64,000 bases of DNA from JAEYZM01 sp943372195 (GTDB lineage Bacteria > Bacteroidota > Bacteroidia > Sphingobacteriales > Sphingobacteriaceae): NCBI GenBank assembly GCA_943372195.1, contig CALRXS010000013.1:1-64000 (forward strand). The letters run 5' to 3'. Of the stretch, positions 16,716 to 26,702 are shown in pieces (position 1 is the first letter of the stretch; every line of letters begins with the position of its first letter). The position numbers and the translations under genes are program-made. The notes below the pieces were generated by a model that did not search any database, was not told the DNA's origin, and saw only the letters and a list, made by a program, of their open reading frames with translations.

Positions 16716-17396
16716 TTAGTCTCTTCTTCCTAAGAAAAGTGTCACATAGTATAACAATGTTGCTAAAGATGATAGTGCAGCAATAACGTATGTGCTAGCA
16801 GCCCACTTTAATGCACTCTTAGCAGTTTCTGTTTCATTAGTACGAGTAATACCTCTCGAATCTAACCAAGCAATTGCACGATTACTAGCATCGAACTCTA
16901 CTGGTAAAGTTATAAAACTGAAAATAGTTGTTAAGGCAAACATTAAAATACCAATTAACAATAATGTAGGGAATACATTTAATAAAAGTATACCACCTAA
17001 CAAAACCCATTGCATGTATCTAGAACTTACTGATAATGCTGGTACCATAGCAGATCTAAATTGTAACCAAGAGTATGCCGTTGCATGTTGAACAGCGTGA
17101 CCGCATTCGTGTGCAGCAACTGCAGCAGCAGCAACAGAACGACCGTGGTAAACATCTGGACTTAAGTTCACAGTTTTATCAGCAGGGTTATAGTGGTCGG
17201 TTAAAGAACCTTCAACTGAAATAACCTTTACATCATTTATACCGTGGTCAGATAACATCTTTTCTGCGATCTCTTTACCTGACAATCCGTTTGCTAACAT
17301 TTGTTGCGAATATTCATTGAACTTCGACTTAAATCTCCAACTGATTACAAAGCTTAATAATAAGAATGCAATCATAATAACATATAAAAATCCCAT
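16716..17396 (-). CDS. Zinc metallopeptidase, YugP family (neutral zinc membrane protease)
   Basis: 226 aa. An N-terminal membrane helix, the conserved YHGRSVAAAAVAAHECGHAVQH (HExxH as HECGH) and three later membrane segments, with LPVEFDASNRAIAWL providing the downstream conserved acidic region. This is the layout of the DUF1025-neighbour YugP family, membrane zinc peptidases of unknown substrate. Single-gene unit on the minus strand, sharing the terminator with apaG. Confidence 0.88.
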   Translation of the reverse strand: MGFLYVIMIAFLLLSFVISWRFKSKFNEYSQQMLANGLSGKEIAEKMLSDHGINDVKVISVEGSLTDHYNPADKTVNLSPDVYHGRSVAAAAVAAHECGHAVQHATAYSWLQFRSAMVPALSVSSRYMQWVLLGGILLLNVFPTLLLIGILMFALTTIFSFITLPVEFDASNRAIAWLDSRGITRTNETETAKSALKWAASTYVIAALSSLATLLYYVTLFLGRRD

Positions 17397-17493
17397 ATTC
17401 TTTTGTTTTATTATTTAACAATCAATACCGATGCCATGTTTTAAATACTGACAAAAGGTACTAACTTAGGTCAAATTTACTAAAATTAACAGT

Positions 17494-18618
17494 ATGAATC
17501 TGTCGTATTGGGAAAGAACGTCATTTTTGCAAAATTATGATTACACAATTGTGGGGGCGGGTATCGTCGGACTTTTTACTGCAATTGAAATCAAGAAAAA
17601 AAACAAGCAAGCTAAAGTATTAGTAATTGAGCGATCTGCATTGCCAGATGGCGCAAGCACAAAAAATGCAGGCTTCGCCTGCTTTGGCAGTTTATCAGAA
17701 ATTATTCAACACAGAAAAAACACATCTGAGCAAGAGTTTAAAGATTTAGTGAAGAAGAGAGTTGGCGGACTTAAGAAAATGAAAGATGAGTTGGGAGAAA
17801 TAAATATTGATTATTATGCAAATGGTGGTTATGAAGTTTTCACCAAACAAGATGATGATGTTTTTAACGAATGCATAAATTCATTAACAGAATACAATTC
17901 ATTACTTCAAAATATTTTTAATGATGAAGTATATGAATTAAGAGATAATGATATTGAGAAATTTAAATTCAAGAATGTAGAACATTTAATATATACAAAA
18001 TATGAAGCCCAAATACATTCAGGTAAAATGATGCAAACACTTATAAATAGAGCTATTGAATATGGTGTGCAAATATTATTTAATACTGAATTGTTATCAT
18101 TCGAAAATAAAGATTCAATAATTTTAAAAACAAATACTTCAAATATTATAACAGAAAAATTATTAGTTACGAATAATGCTTTTGCAAAAAAAATATTTAC
18201 TGAATTAGATTTAAAGCCAGGTCGCGGACAAATTATAGTAACATCCAAAGTAAATGATTTAAAACTAAAAGGAAATTTTCATTACAATAAAGGGTATTAT
18301 TATTTCAGAAATATTGATAACAGAATGTTGATTGGTGGAGGTAGAAATTTAGATTTCAAAGCAGAAGAAACTTTTGAGAATGGTGAAACAGAAATTGTGC
18401 AAAGAGAATTGAGAAGACTATTATCAGAAATGATTTTGCCACATGATGATTATAAAATTGAATATTCTTGGAGTGGCACTATGGCATTCGGTAATGAAAT
18501 TACTCCAATTGTAAAAGAGCTTCAAAAAAATATTTATTGCGCAGTAAGATGTAATGGCATGGGAGTGGCAATGGGTTCATTGCTAGCTGAAGATTTAGTT
18601 CAACTAGCAATGAATTAA
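17494..18618 (+). CDS. FAD-dependent oxidoreductase (DAO/glycine oxidase family)
   Basis: 374 aa. YTIVGAGIVGLFTAIEIKKK is a dinucleotide-binding GxGxxG motif for FAD, ALPDGASTKNAGFACFGS is the family's serine/alanine-rich loop, GRGQIIVTS and a C-terminal AVRCNGMGVAMGSLLAEDL close the FAD site. The fold is that of D-amino-acid oxidase and MnmC-like proteins; the substrate is not evident. Next to cyanophycin genes an amino-acid oxidase would make sense, but that is inference. It overlaps the convergent SDR gene by four bases. Confidence 0.85.
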   Translation: MNLSYWERTSFLQNYDYTIVGAGIVGLFTAIEIKKKNKQAKVLVIERSALPDGASTKNAGFACFGSLSEIIQHRKNTSEQEFKDLVKKRVGGLKKMKDELGEINIDYYANGGYEVFTKQDDDVFNECINSLTEYNSLLQNIFNDEVYELRDNDIEKFKFKNVEHLIYTKYEAQIHSGKMMQTLINRAIEYGVQILFNTELLSFENKDSIILKTNTSNIITEKLLVTNNAFAKKIFTELDLKPGRGQIIVTSKVNDLKLKGNFHYNKGYYYFRNIDNRMLIGGGRNLDFKAEETFENGETEIVQRELRRLLSEMILPHDDYKIEYSWSGTMAFGNEITPIVKELQKNIYCAVRCNGMGVAMGSLLAEDLVQLAMN

Positions 18619-19367
18619 GAATTCATTATAGCACCATTGTTAATGTCTAATGTTTGTCCGGTGATACTTTGTTGAAATAATAAATACGCTACAATATCAG
18701 CGATTTCAGATGGTTCAGACATTTTACGTAAGGGCACTTGTTGCATTGCCATATCGTAAAATTCTTCTGTAGAGATTCCGATACCTTTTGCAATACCTTC
18801 CATACCATCGCGAGACATTTGAGTATTTACCCAACCAGGGCAAATTGCATTTACTAATATATTATTAGCTGCATATTCAACAGCCATAGATCTCATTAAT
18901 CCTAAAAGCCCGGCTTTTGATGCACAATATGCCGAGTAATTCGCAACGCCTAATCTTGCTAAAACTGATGAGGTCATTACTATGTGTTTATAAGAATTAC
19001 TAGAGCTTTTTAATGAAGGAAGAAATGTTTGAATGAATTGATAAGTGCCAGTTAAATTAGTTTCGATTATATCTGACCATCTATCTTTCTCACCCCAATG
19101 ATTTTCACCACCAATACCTGCATTAGCAATTAATGCATCAACAGGTCTTCTCAAAGTTGAGAGAGTATTAGATAAACTATCTTTACTTTTTATATCAGCA
19201 TTTAGAATATAATGATCACCATCTCTTAAACCTATTAATGTTTTTTGAAGTTGAACATTATTACGACCTAATAAATAGCAATCAAAATTTAATTCACTTA
19301 ATTTAATTGCGATGGCTCTGCCAATGCCAGAGCCCGCACCACTAATAATTACTGATCTTCTCATCAA
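18615..19367 (-). CDS. Short-chain dehydrogenase/reductase
   Basis: 250 aa, classical SDR. SGAGSGIGRAIAIKL is the cofactor loop (TGxxxGxG type, Thr replaced by Ser), LIANAGIGG the NAG motif, VMTSSVLARLG with the catalytic Ser and YSAYCASKAG the YxxxK pair; NAICPGWVNTQMSRDG closes. NAD(P)H-dependent; substrate unknown. It starts one base after the cphA stop codon, so it is almost certainly read from the cphA transcript. Confidence 0.9.
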   Translation of the reverse strand: MMRRSVIISGAGSGIGRAIAIKLSELNFDCYLLGRNNVQLQKTLIGLRDGDHYILNADIKSKDSLSNTLSTLRRPVDALIANAGIGGENHWGEKDRWSDIIETNLTGTYQFIQTFLPSLKSSSNSYKHIVMTSSVLARLGVANYSAYCASKAGLLGLMRSMAVEYAANNILVNAICPGWVNTQMSRDGMEGIAKGIGISTEEFYDMAMQQVPLRKMSEPSEIADIVAYLLFQQSITGQTLDINNGAIMNS

Positions 19368-19368
19368 A

Positions 19369-21984
19369 TTACAATCCGGCTTCTTTATCTAAATAACTTT
19401 GTACAATATCAATAGCATTTGTAATTACATCACTTAAGGCAGTGATGAATGTACCAGGTTGTGCTGTTGAAATTGCATGTTTAATAGCTTCAACTTCTTT
19501 CGGAATAATTTCGTATGATATTTTTTTGTCGACAGAATTAATTCCTTTTAAAATTAAATTGATAATTTCTTCTTCGGTTCTACCTCTTAAATGTTTTTCT
19601 TGACGGATGATAATGTGATCGAACATTCGAGCAGCAATCATACCGCAATTGGTAATATCTTCATCGCGTCTATCACCAACACCTGCAATAATACCTACTT
19701 TATATGGTGCATCTATTTGAGCTAAAAACTCTTCTACTGCAGTATAACCAGCAGGGTTATGAGCAAAGTCTATCATTACTTTGAATTCTTTGAATTCGAA
19801 AATATTCATACGACCAGGTGTTTGAGCAGCAGAAGGAATGAATGTTTCAAGGGAGATGCGCATATCCTCTGTTTTGAAACCATATAAGTAGCCCGCTAAA
19901 GTAGCAGCTAAAACATTCGCAATCATGAATCGTGCTTTACCACCAAGAGTAAGGGGTATAGTGGTAACTTTTTCTACGCGAATTTTCCAATCACCTTTCT
20001 TAATAGTTACAAATCCGTTTTCATAAATAGCTGCTATGCCGCCAGCTTTGCAATGTTTTTTAATAACTGCATTGTTTTCGTCGAGTGAAAAATATGCGAT
20101 TTTACAATCTAATTCAGAAGCAATTTTTACGCAATGTTCATCTTCAGCATTTAATACTGCCCAACCATCTTTCTTTACACTTTTTACTACAACTGATTTT
20201 ACTCTGGCAACATCTTCAAGAGTATTAATATCATTTATACCTAGATGATCTTCTTGAATATTTGTGATTACTCCAATGTCGCATCTGCTAAAACCTAAGC
20301 CTGCTCTTAAAATACCACCGCGAGCTGTTTCTAAAACTGCGAAATCAACAGTAGGGTCTTTCAAAATAAATTCAGCACTGTATGGTCCTGTAGTATCACC
20401 TTTCTCAAGCATGTGATTTTGAACGTAGATACCATCAGAAGTAGTAAAGCCAACTCTATAACCCATGTTTTTTACAATATGTGCTATTAAGCGCGTGGTA
20501 GTAGTTTTACCATTTGTACCTGTTACTGCAATGATTGGAATTCTTGAGGGTTTACCCGGAGGGTACAACATATCAATCACTGGTGCTGCAACGTTACGTG
20601 GCAATCCCTCTGCCGGTGCAAGGTGCATTCTGAACCCAGGTGCTGCATTAACTTCTAAAATAACACCACCATTTTCTTTTAAAGGTTGTGTTAAATTTTG
20701 AGCCATAATATCTATTCCACAAACATCTAATCCGATCACTCTTGATATACGCTCTGATAGAAAAATATTTTCAGGATGCATCATATCAGTAACATCTATT
20801 GATGTTCCACCTGTGCTTAAGTTTGCTGTAGATTTTAAATAAACAATTTCATTTTTTTCTGGAACTGTTTCTAAGGTATAATTTTTCTTTTCTAATAAAT
20901 CTAATGTATCTCTATCAATAGTGATTTCTGTTAAAACATTCTCATGTCCATACCCTCTTCTCGGATCTTTATTTTCTATTTCAATTAATTTTTCAATAGT
21001 GTTTATACCATCACCTTTAACATGAGCAGGAACACGTTGAGCAGCAGCAACAACTTTATTATCAATTACTAAAACTCTAAAATCATATCCAGTTATAAAA
21101 CGTTCAACAATTACTTTTCTAGAATATTTTTTAGCATGAACTAATCCTTCAACTGCATCATCCCAAGTTAAAACATTAATGCTTGCGCCTTTACCATGAT
21201 TACCATCTAATGGTTTAATAACAATCGGGAACCCAATTCTATCAATACATTTTTTAAGATCTTCTTCATCAAAAACAATATCACCTTTGGCTACAGGAAT
21301 TGCGGCTTCGTATAACATTCTTTTTGTTGCTTCTTTATTACATGCAATATCAACTGCGATGTTACTTGTTTTATCAGTAATGGTTGCTTGAAATCTTACT
21401 TGATGTTTGCCATAACCTAATTGTATAAGAGAGTTTTTACCTAGTCGAATCCAAGGGATATCTCTAGCAACAGCTTCGTCGACTAATGAAGCGGTACTCG
21501 GACCTAAACGCACTTCTTCTCTAATTTCTCTCATTTTCTGAATGTCGGCTGCAACATCATAATCTTCAGCATTTATTAATGCTTCAGCAATTCTGACCGA
21601 TGATTCAGCGGCGAACATGCCAACGTTTTCTTCAGTATAAGAGAATACAACATTATATATACCAGGTGTTTTGGTTTCACGAGTTCTGCCAAAGCCAGTA
21701 TTCATGCCAGCTAGTGTTTGAATTTCTAAAGCAATGTGTTCAATTACATGCCCCATCCATGTACCTTTTCTTACCCTAGAATAGAACCCACCTGGCACAC
21801 CTTCTGAACATCTATGCTCATACATAGTAGGGAACATCGCCTCAAGCCTTTCTGCAAATCCATCTATTTTATTGGTAGGTCGCTGCTCTAAATCTTCTAA
21901 ATCTAGGCGCATCTGTATTAATTTTTTGCGTTTTACACTCCAAATATTCGGACCTCGAAGCGCTTGTATGCTCAATATTTTCAT
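19369..21984 (-). CDS. cphA: Cyanophycin synthetase
   Basis: 871 aa, full length for CphA1. N-terminal domain (1 to about 160) with GHVIEHIALEIQ at residues 78-89; the Glu82/His83 region corresponds, from memory, to the site proposed to make primers in cyanobacterial CphA1. ATP-grasp domain about 210-470 (PIVIKPLDGNHGKGASINV, VVAAAQRVPAHVKGDG, VILEVNAAPGFRMH). Mur-ligase-like domain from about 484 with P-loop GTNGKTTTTR (489-498) and MIDFAHNPAGY. It polymerises aspartate and arginine into multi-L-arginyl-poly-L-aspartate without a ribosome. Divergent from cphB; SDR downstream. Confidence 0.95.
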   Translation of the reverse strand: MKILSIQALRGPNIWSVKRKKLIQMRLDLEDLEQRPTNKIDGFAERLEAMFPTMYEHRCSEGVPGGFYSRVRKGTWMGHVIEHIALEIQTLAGMNTGFGRTRETKTPGIYNVVFSYTEENVGMFAAESSVRIAEALINAEDYDVAADIQKMREIREEVRLGPSTASLVDEAVARDIPWIRLGKNSLIQLGYGKHQVRFQATITDKTSNIAVDIACNKEATKRMLYEAAIPVAKGDIVFDEEDLKKCIDRIGFPIVIKPLDGNHGKGASINVLTWDDAVEGLVHAKKYSRKVIVERFITGYDFRVLVIDNKVVAAAQRVPAHVKGDGINTIEKLIEIENKDPRRGYGHENVLTEITIDRDTLDLLEKKNYTLETVPEKNEIVYLKSTANLSTGGTSIDVTDMMHPENIFLSERISRVIGLDVCGIDIMAQNLTQPLKENGGVILEVNAAPGFRMHLAPAEGLPRNVAAPVIDMLYPPGKPSRIPIIAVTGTNGKTTTTRLIAHIVKNMGYRVGFTTSDGIYVQNHMLEKGDTTGPYSAEFILKDPTVDFAVLETARGGILRAGLGFSRCDIGVITNIQEDHLGINDINTLEDVARVKSVVVKSVKKDGWAVLNAEDEHCVKIASELDCKIAYFSLDENNAVIKKHCKAGGIAAIYENGFVTIKKGDWKIRVEKVTTIPLTLGGKARFMIANVLAATLAGYLYGFKTEDMRISLETFIPSAAQTPGRMNIFEFKEFKVMIDFAHNPAGYTAVEEFLAQIDAPYKVGIIAGVGDRRDEDITNCGMIAARMFDHIIIRQEKHLRGRTEEEIINLILKGINSVDKKISYEIIPKEVEAIKHAISTAQPGTFITALSDVITNAIDIVQSYLDKEAGL

Positions 21985-22013
21985 ACTATATGTTTAGTTT
22001 GCCTTGTAAATTA

Positions 22014-22037
22014 ATGAAAATATTTAAAAATATTCAT
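22014..22037. promoter_or_regulatory. Imperfect 24-bp dyad between cphA and cphB
   Basis: ATGAAAATATTT followed by AAAAATATTCAT: each 12-base half matches the inverse of the other at 10 positions. It lies midway in the 93-base gap between divergent cphA and cphB, where a shared operator would be expected. AT-rich background makes chance symmetry possible. Confidence 0.35.
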
Positions 22038-22077
22038 ATCATTGTTTGTATTTTATGTTAAAATAATATTAAAAAAT

Positions 22078-22980
22078 ATGACACCAGTTGGTAAGCTAAT
22101 TATAATTGGGGGGGCAGTAGATACCGGTAGCTTTACCGAAAAAAACTATCAAGACGAGATAGAAAAGAATCTTAATTTTTTTGAGAAAGGCATCTTAAAG
22201 AGAATTCTACTAGAATCGGCAAACGCTGAAAATTCAAGAATTGAAATCATTACTACTGCATCACAAATACCAGATGTTGTAGGTGATGAATATGTTAAAG
22301 CCTTTTCATATTTGGGTGCTGAGAATTGTGGAGTAATGAATATTACCCAAAGAGAACAAGCAAACAGCGAAGAGTATGTAAATAGATTACAAGAAGCTGA
22401 TGTAGTGATGTTCACGGGTGGAGATCAGCTTCGATTAAGTTCAATTTTAGGAGGTACTGAATTTCATCATCTATTAATTAAGAAATATCAAGAAACAAAT
22501 TTCTTAATGGCAGGCACATCAGCAGGTGCAGCAGCAGCTTCGAACAATATGATTTATCAAGGTTCTAGCTCTGAGGCATTATTGAAAGGTGAAATAAAAA
22601 TTACTGGTGGTTTAGGATTAATAAATGATGTAATCATAGATACACATTTTGTACATAGGGGTAGAATAGGAAGATTATTTCAAGCAGTAGTTAGCAATCC
22701 AATGATTTTGGGTGTGGGCTTAGGAGAAGATACGGGTTTGTTTATAAAGAACGGACATGAAATGGAGGCGATAGGTTCGGGTTTAGTTATTATTGTGGAT
22801 GGTAGAAATATTAAAGACACTAATATTACAGACATACCAATGGGTACACCTATTTCTATTGAAAATTTAGTAGTACATGTAATGTCAATGCATGATCATT
22901 TTGATTTAAAAACGCACAAAATGATTATCAATAAAAATCATAAAAAAGATAGCGACAAATACGCTAAAATAGATCGTTAA
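22078..22980 (+). CDS. cphB: Cyanophycinase
   Basis: 300 aa. S51 peptidase with the catalytic Ser in MAGTSAGAAAASNNMIYQG, the dipeptidase-E-like GKLIIIGGAVDTG opening, DVVMFTGGDQLRLS and VIIDTHFVHRGRIGRL. It cuts cyanophycin into beta-Asp-Arg dipeptides. I start at ATG 22078 (MTPVGKLIII); upstream in-frame TTG codons would add an unlikely hydrophobic prefix. Its TAA overlaps the ATG of the next gene by one base, so the two are translationally coupled. Confidence 0.95.
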   Translation: MTPVGKLIIIGGAVDTGSFTEKNYQDEIEKNLNFFEKGILKRILLESANAENSRIEIITTASQIPDVVGDEYVKAFSYLGAENCGVMNITQREQANSEEYVNRLQEADVVMFTGGDQLRLSSILGGTEFHHLLIKKYQETNFLMAGTSAGAAAASNNMIYQGSSSEALLKGEIKITGGLGLINDVIIDTHFVHRGRIGRLFQAVVSNPMILGVGLGEDTGLFIKNGHEMEAIGSGLVIIVDGRNIKDTNITDIPMGTPISIENLVVHVMSMHDHFDLKTHKMIINKNHKKDSDKYAKIDR

Positions 22981-23819
22981 TGAAACTGATTATACACGGT
23001 GGTTTCTTTTCAGAATCTTCTACAAGTTTAGAAGTGAAAATTGCTAAACAAAATGCACTGAAAGAAATTGTAGCGAAGGGTTACGAATATTTAAAGTCAC
23101 ACACATCCGTAGAAACAGTTGTATATACTGTTAAGCTTTTAGAAGATAACGAACTATTTAATGCAGGTTTAGGATCGCAAATTCAAAGTGACGGCAAAAT
23201 AAGAATGAGTGCTTCTATACATGATGGTGCGAATAAAAAATTTTCAGGAGTTATTAACGTACAAAACATTCAAAACCCAATTGAACTTGCAAAAATTTTA
23301 ATGTCAGAAGATGATAGAGTTTTGGGTTCAGAAGGTGCAAATCAATATGCGTCAAAAAATAATTTCGAATATTATAATCCAGAATTACCACAACGCCGAA
23401 TTGAATACGAAGCAAAATTAAAATCAAAAGGATTAGGTACTGTTGGTTGTGTGGCAATAGATAAAGATGGGAACTTAGCTGCAGCTACATCTACCGGAGG
23501 TAAAGGCTTTGAGCTAGTGGGAAGAATTTCAGATTCTGCAACAACAGCCGGAAATTTTGCAAATGATTTTGCAGCAGTATCATGTACAGGTGTTGGAGAA
23601 GATATAGTAAGTGTAGCACTTGCTACAAAAATTGTAACGAGAGTAACAGATGGAATGTTAATTGAAACAGCTTTTAAAAAATCATTCGAAGAGTTAAAAG
23701 AATTTGATGGTTTTGCTGGGGCAATTGCAATTGATAAGTTCGGTAATATTTTTCATCAAGATTCGTTTCCATATATGGTATGGGCGTCGTTTGATGAAGA
23801 ACTAAAATGTTTTGAATAG
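22980..23819 (+). CDS. Isoaspartyl peptidase / plant-type L-asparaginase family
   Basis: 279 aa, a little shorter than IaaA-type proteins of about 310. Ntn-hydrolase layout: MKLIIHGG at the start, ELFNAGLGSQIQ, then the self-cleavage site GLGTVGCVAID with Thr154 as the expected nucleophile, LAAATSTGGKGFELVGRISDS and TGVGEDIVSVALA. The family splits beta-aspartyl peptides, which is the step after cyanophycinase (beta-Asp-Arg to Asp and Arg). Overlap with cphB supports that job; specificity is inferred from context. Confidence 0.9.
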   Translation: MKLIIHGGFFSESSTSLEVKIAKQNALKEIVAKGYEYLKSHTSVETVVYTVKLLEDNELFNAGLGSQIQSDGKIRMSASIHDGANKKFSGVINVQNIQNPIELAKILMSEDDRVLGSEGANQYASKNNFEYYNPELPQRRIEYEAKLKSKGLGTVGCVAIDKDGNLAAATSTGGKGFELVGRISDSATTAGNFANDFAAVSCTGVGEDIVSVALATKIVTRVTDGMLIETAFKKSFEELKEFDGFAGAIAIDKFGNIFHQDSFPYMVWASFDEELKCFE

Positions 23820-23834
23820 CAAAAAAATAGGCAT

Positions 23835-24269
23835 ATGAAAAAGTATTTATTATTAATTTTCGTTTTAACTGCCTGCTCTCCAAAAATCAAAAAACAGATT
23901 GCAAAAGAATATCCATATGATGTTATTGAAGTAACAGCTAATGGTGGTTTTGCTGGCACTACCACAGGATTTGCAATTCAAAAAAATGCAGAAATAAATT
24001 TAATATATCACTTACCAGGTAAGAGCTACCAACAAAAATTTTTCAGATTAAGTACTGAAGATTCAGTAAGAATGATTTTTGATAAAGTTTGGGAGTCGGG
24101 TATCTATAATGAAAACTTCCAAAAATCAGGTAATATGACCTATTCAATTACCTTTCGAAAAGATACTAATATTAGGAGTATATACTGGACAGACGGTTTA
24201 GATTCTACTGCTAAGTATATAGAAATGTATCGATTATTAAGAGCTTTCTCAACAGGTAAAAATAAATAA
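23835..24269 (+). CDS. Small lipoprotein of unknown function
   Basis: 144 aa. LLIFVLTACSPK is a lipoprotein signal with lipobox LTAC, Cys at about residue 14. The mature part is soluble with GGFAGTTTGFAIQKNAEI and ITFRKDTNIRSIYWTDG; I do not recognise the family. It starts 15 bases after the isoaspartyl peptidase gene, so it may be on the cphB transcript, but nothing ties its function to cyanophycin. Confidence 0.7.
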   Translation: MKKYLLLIFVLTACSPKIKKQIAKEYPYDVIEVTANGGFAGTTTGFAIQKNAEINLIYHLPGKSYQQKFFRLSTEDSVRMIFDKVWESGIYNENFQKSGNMTYSITFRKDTNIRSIYWTDGLDSTAKYIEMYRLLRAFSTGKNK

Positions 24270-24350
24270 GATTAATTTGTATTAAATAAATAGTAACTTG
24301 GTGATAACTAAACCGATAAGTTATTTTATTCTTAACCTAAAATTAATATT

Positions 24351-26699
24351 ATGAAAACCTATCTAACTAAATTACCTTTAATTATTGCTATTTTATTATT
24401 AAAAATTGATTTTGCAAATGCTCAATTGAGTAATCCCAAAGTAGAGAATGTGTATGGTGGCAGAATAAATTACATTATCGGCTACCCATTAAGCTCATCA
24501 AGCTCTAGAATTTTTATAGCAACAGAAAGTGCTAATAGCATATTTTACACAGATGTTACTACACCTGCAACATCTAGCTCTTCATTTTCAGCATTCACAA
24601 AACTAGCTTCAGCTGATGATGACAATGGTTATGGTTCAGGTATTAATTATTTACAAATTCATGAAACATCGGGTAGTGTTTTCTTTTCTGTATTAGATAA
24701 ATTATATCGAACAACAGTAAGTGCGAGTACAGCTACTGAAATTTCAAATGGTTCTATGCATATGCCTTTTATATATCAAAACACAATGCTTTATTCAAAA
24801 GGTAATCAATTGTATTTTGGAACTCTTGATGCATCTGGAAACCTTACTGCTGCAGCAGGTTCACCAATAAGTTTTACAGCAAGCATGGGCCCACATACTT
24901 TTGCGATAGACCCTATAACTAATTTTGTTTATGTATTTTATCAAGGTACAGGTAGTACATTGAAATTATATAAATCATCAAATACTATTTCATCATTCAA
25001 TTCTTCTACAACTTTTTCAGATATAAGTCCGACTACACTTTCAACTAGCATCAACTACATGGCAATGAACATTGCACCAGATGGTAGATTGTTTTTAGCT
25101 GGATCACCAATGGGTATGGGTTTCAAAGAAATTGCTTATACCGATAATGATACACTTTATAGTACAGTTAATACAGGCATTGATGGTGTTGGTTCTAATA
25201 CAATAGATTTTAGTGGAACATCAACAGATTATCATGTATATTATACCAAGGCAGCAAGTAACAATAAAGGTTTAGCAGGCTCTTGGAAAGTTTTCGGTAA
25301 TGCAGGTTTTGAAACTCACCCAAATGATGGTGCAGTTTATTCAGACCCTAATGATAGTAACATAGTTTACATGACAACAGATCAAGGTATAGGTGCATCG
25401 ATTAATGAGGGATCAACAATATTTGAAATCAATGATGGAGTTGAAGCAGTTCAAGTAAATGATTTTGATATGACAGCTGATAAGCAAACGGCATGGTTAG
25501 CTTCAAAGGCTGGTATTAGAAAATTAAGCAATTATTTAACTTCACCAAGCTGGACGAATGCGATGTTCCCAAATGGTGATGGTTCGCCCTATTATTCAGC
25601 TGAAATGATTGGAGATACTAATAAAGTTTATGTTGGTAATTTAAGAGTATATCGTTCTGATAATAGTGGTTCAACCTGGACACAAAAATTTACTCCAGAG
25701 TCATCACCATGGTCATGGTCTGGTGCTGTAATATGCGAAGCGATAGAGGTTTGTCAGTTTGATACTTCTATAGTATTTGCAGGCTATACAATACAAGGTT
25801 CAGAAAAAGGCGGATTGTTTTATTCAAAAAACAGTGGAGCTACATGGTCGCAAATTAAATTACATGTATCTACAGTTCCTAATAAAGATGTTGACGTTTA
25901 TGATATCGTATTTAATATTGAAGGATCAGATACAGTAGCATATGTTGGAGTTGATTATGATTTATCATCACCTACAGGTAGAAGTATTTATAAAGTTGTA
26001 AAGTCTGGCGCTAACTGGACAGCCACACAAGACATGGATGCAGCAAATACAAGTACAGGTTCATTAATAGTTGCATCTATAAGAGATTTAGAATTAAGTA
26101 GAACATCAGATACTTTATTTGCTTGTGGTACTGATGCAGGTATCAATCATCCGATAGCTTATTATAAACCAATTAATACAACGAATAAATGGACAACATT
26201 TACAACTTCTGGTTTTCCATTTGTTACAGGCAAACAAGCAAGAGCAATTACTTTAGGAAATGATACATTATATGTAGCAGTAGATAATGAGGTATATAAT
26301 TTAGCATTAAGCGCTACTGCATGGAACTTAGGTTATTCATACCCTAATGGCACGCAAATTTATGTCTTGTATTTTGATGAATTATTAGTGGGAACTGGTA
26401 CAGGTTTATACGGACATATTGGGAAATCAAATACACAAGGTTTTGATTTAATTAGCAATGAAATATTATTATACCCTAATCCGAATACTGGTGAATTTAA
26501 AATTAAATTAAATAAAAAATATAGCGAAATAGAATTGTCGGTTTATAATGCAATGGGAACAAGAGTTTATTTGAGTAATTATAATAACAAATCTGAAATA
26601 GATTTTAATTCGGCATTAAGCTTTGCCAAAGGGATGTATTATATAAACATCAAAGCAGATGATAAAGAATTTAAAACAAAACTATTAATTGAAAAATAA
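24351..26699 (+). CDS. Large secreted protein with T9SS sorting domain
   Basis: 782 aa. Signal peptide (LPLIIAILLLKIDFANAQ), then about 650 residues of repeated beta-strand units resembling sortilin/BNR-type propellers (SDNSGSTWTQKF and YSKNSGATWSQIK are Asp-box-like SxxxGxTW motifs). The C-terminal 75 residues (LYPNPNTGEFKIKLNKKY) are a type A sorting domain. Expected at the cell surface or released; substrate unknown. Only three bases separate it from the S9 peptidase gene, so the two are co-transcribed. Confidence 0.82.
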   Translation: MKTYLTKLPLIIAILLLKIDFANAQLSNPKVENVYGGRINYIIGYPLSSSSSRIFIATESANSIFYTDVTTPATSSSSFSAFTKLASADDDNGYGSGINYLQIHETSGSVFFSVLDKLYRTTVSASTATEISNGSMHMPFIYQNTMLYSKGNQLYFGTLDASGNLTAAAGSPISFTASMGPHTFAIDPITNFVYVFYQGTGSTLKLYKSSNTISSFNSSTTFSDISPTTLSTSINYMAMNIAPDGRLFLAGSPMGMGFKEIAYTDNDTLYSTVNTGIDGVGSNTIDFSGTSTDYHVYYTKAASNNKGLAGSWKVFGNAGFETHPNDGAVYSDPNDSNIVYMTTDQGIGASINEGSTIFEINDGVEAVQVNDFDMTADKQTAWLASKAGIRKLSNYLTSPSWTNAMFPNGDGSPYYSAEMIGDTNKVYVGNLRVYRSDNSGSTWTQKFTPESSPWSWSGAVICEAIEVCQFDTSIVFAGYTIQGSEKGGLFYSKNSGATWSQIKLHVSTVPNKDVDVYDIVFNIEGSDTVAYVGVDYDLSSPTGRSIYKVVKSGANWTATQDMDAANTSTGSLIVASIRDLELSRTSDTLFACGTDAGINHPIAYYKPINTTNKWTTFTTSGFPFVTGKQARAITLGNDTLYVAVDNEVYNLALSATAWNLGYSYPNGTQIYVLYFDELLVGTGTGLYGHIGKSNTQGFDLISNEILLYPNPNTGEFKIKLNKKYSEIELSVYNAMGTRVYLSNYNNKSEIDFNSALSFAKGMYYINIKADDKEFKTKLLIEK

Positions 26700-26702
26700 A
26701 TC

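Noticed and set aside
22042..22077. Upstream TTG start for cyanophycinase
   Set aside because: Adds a hydrophobic prefix not seen in the family; ATG at 22078 gives the normal start.
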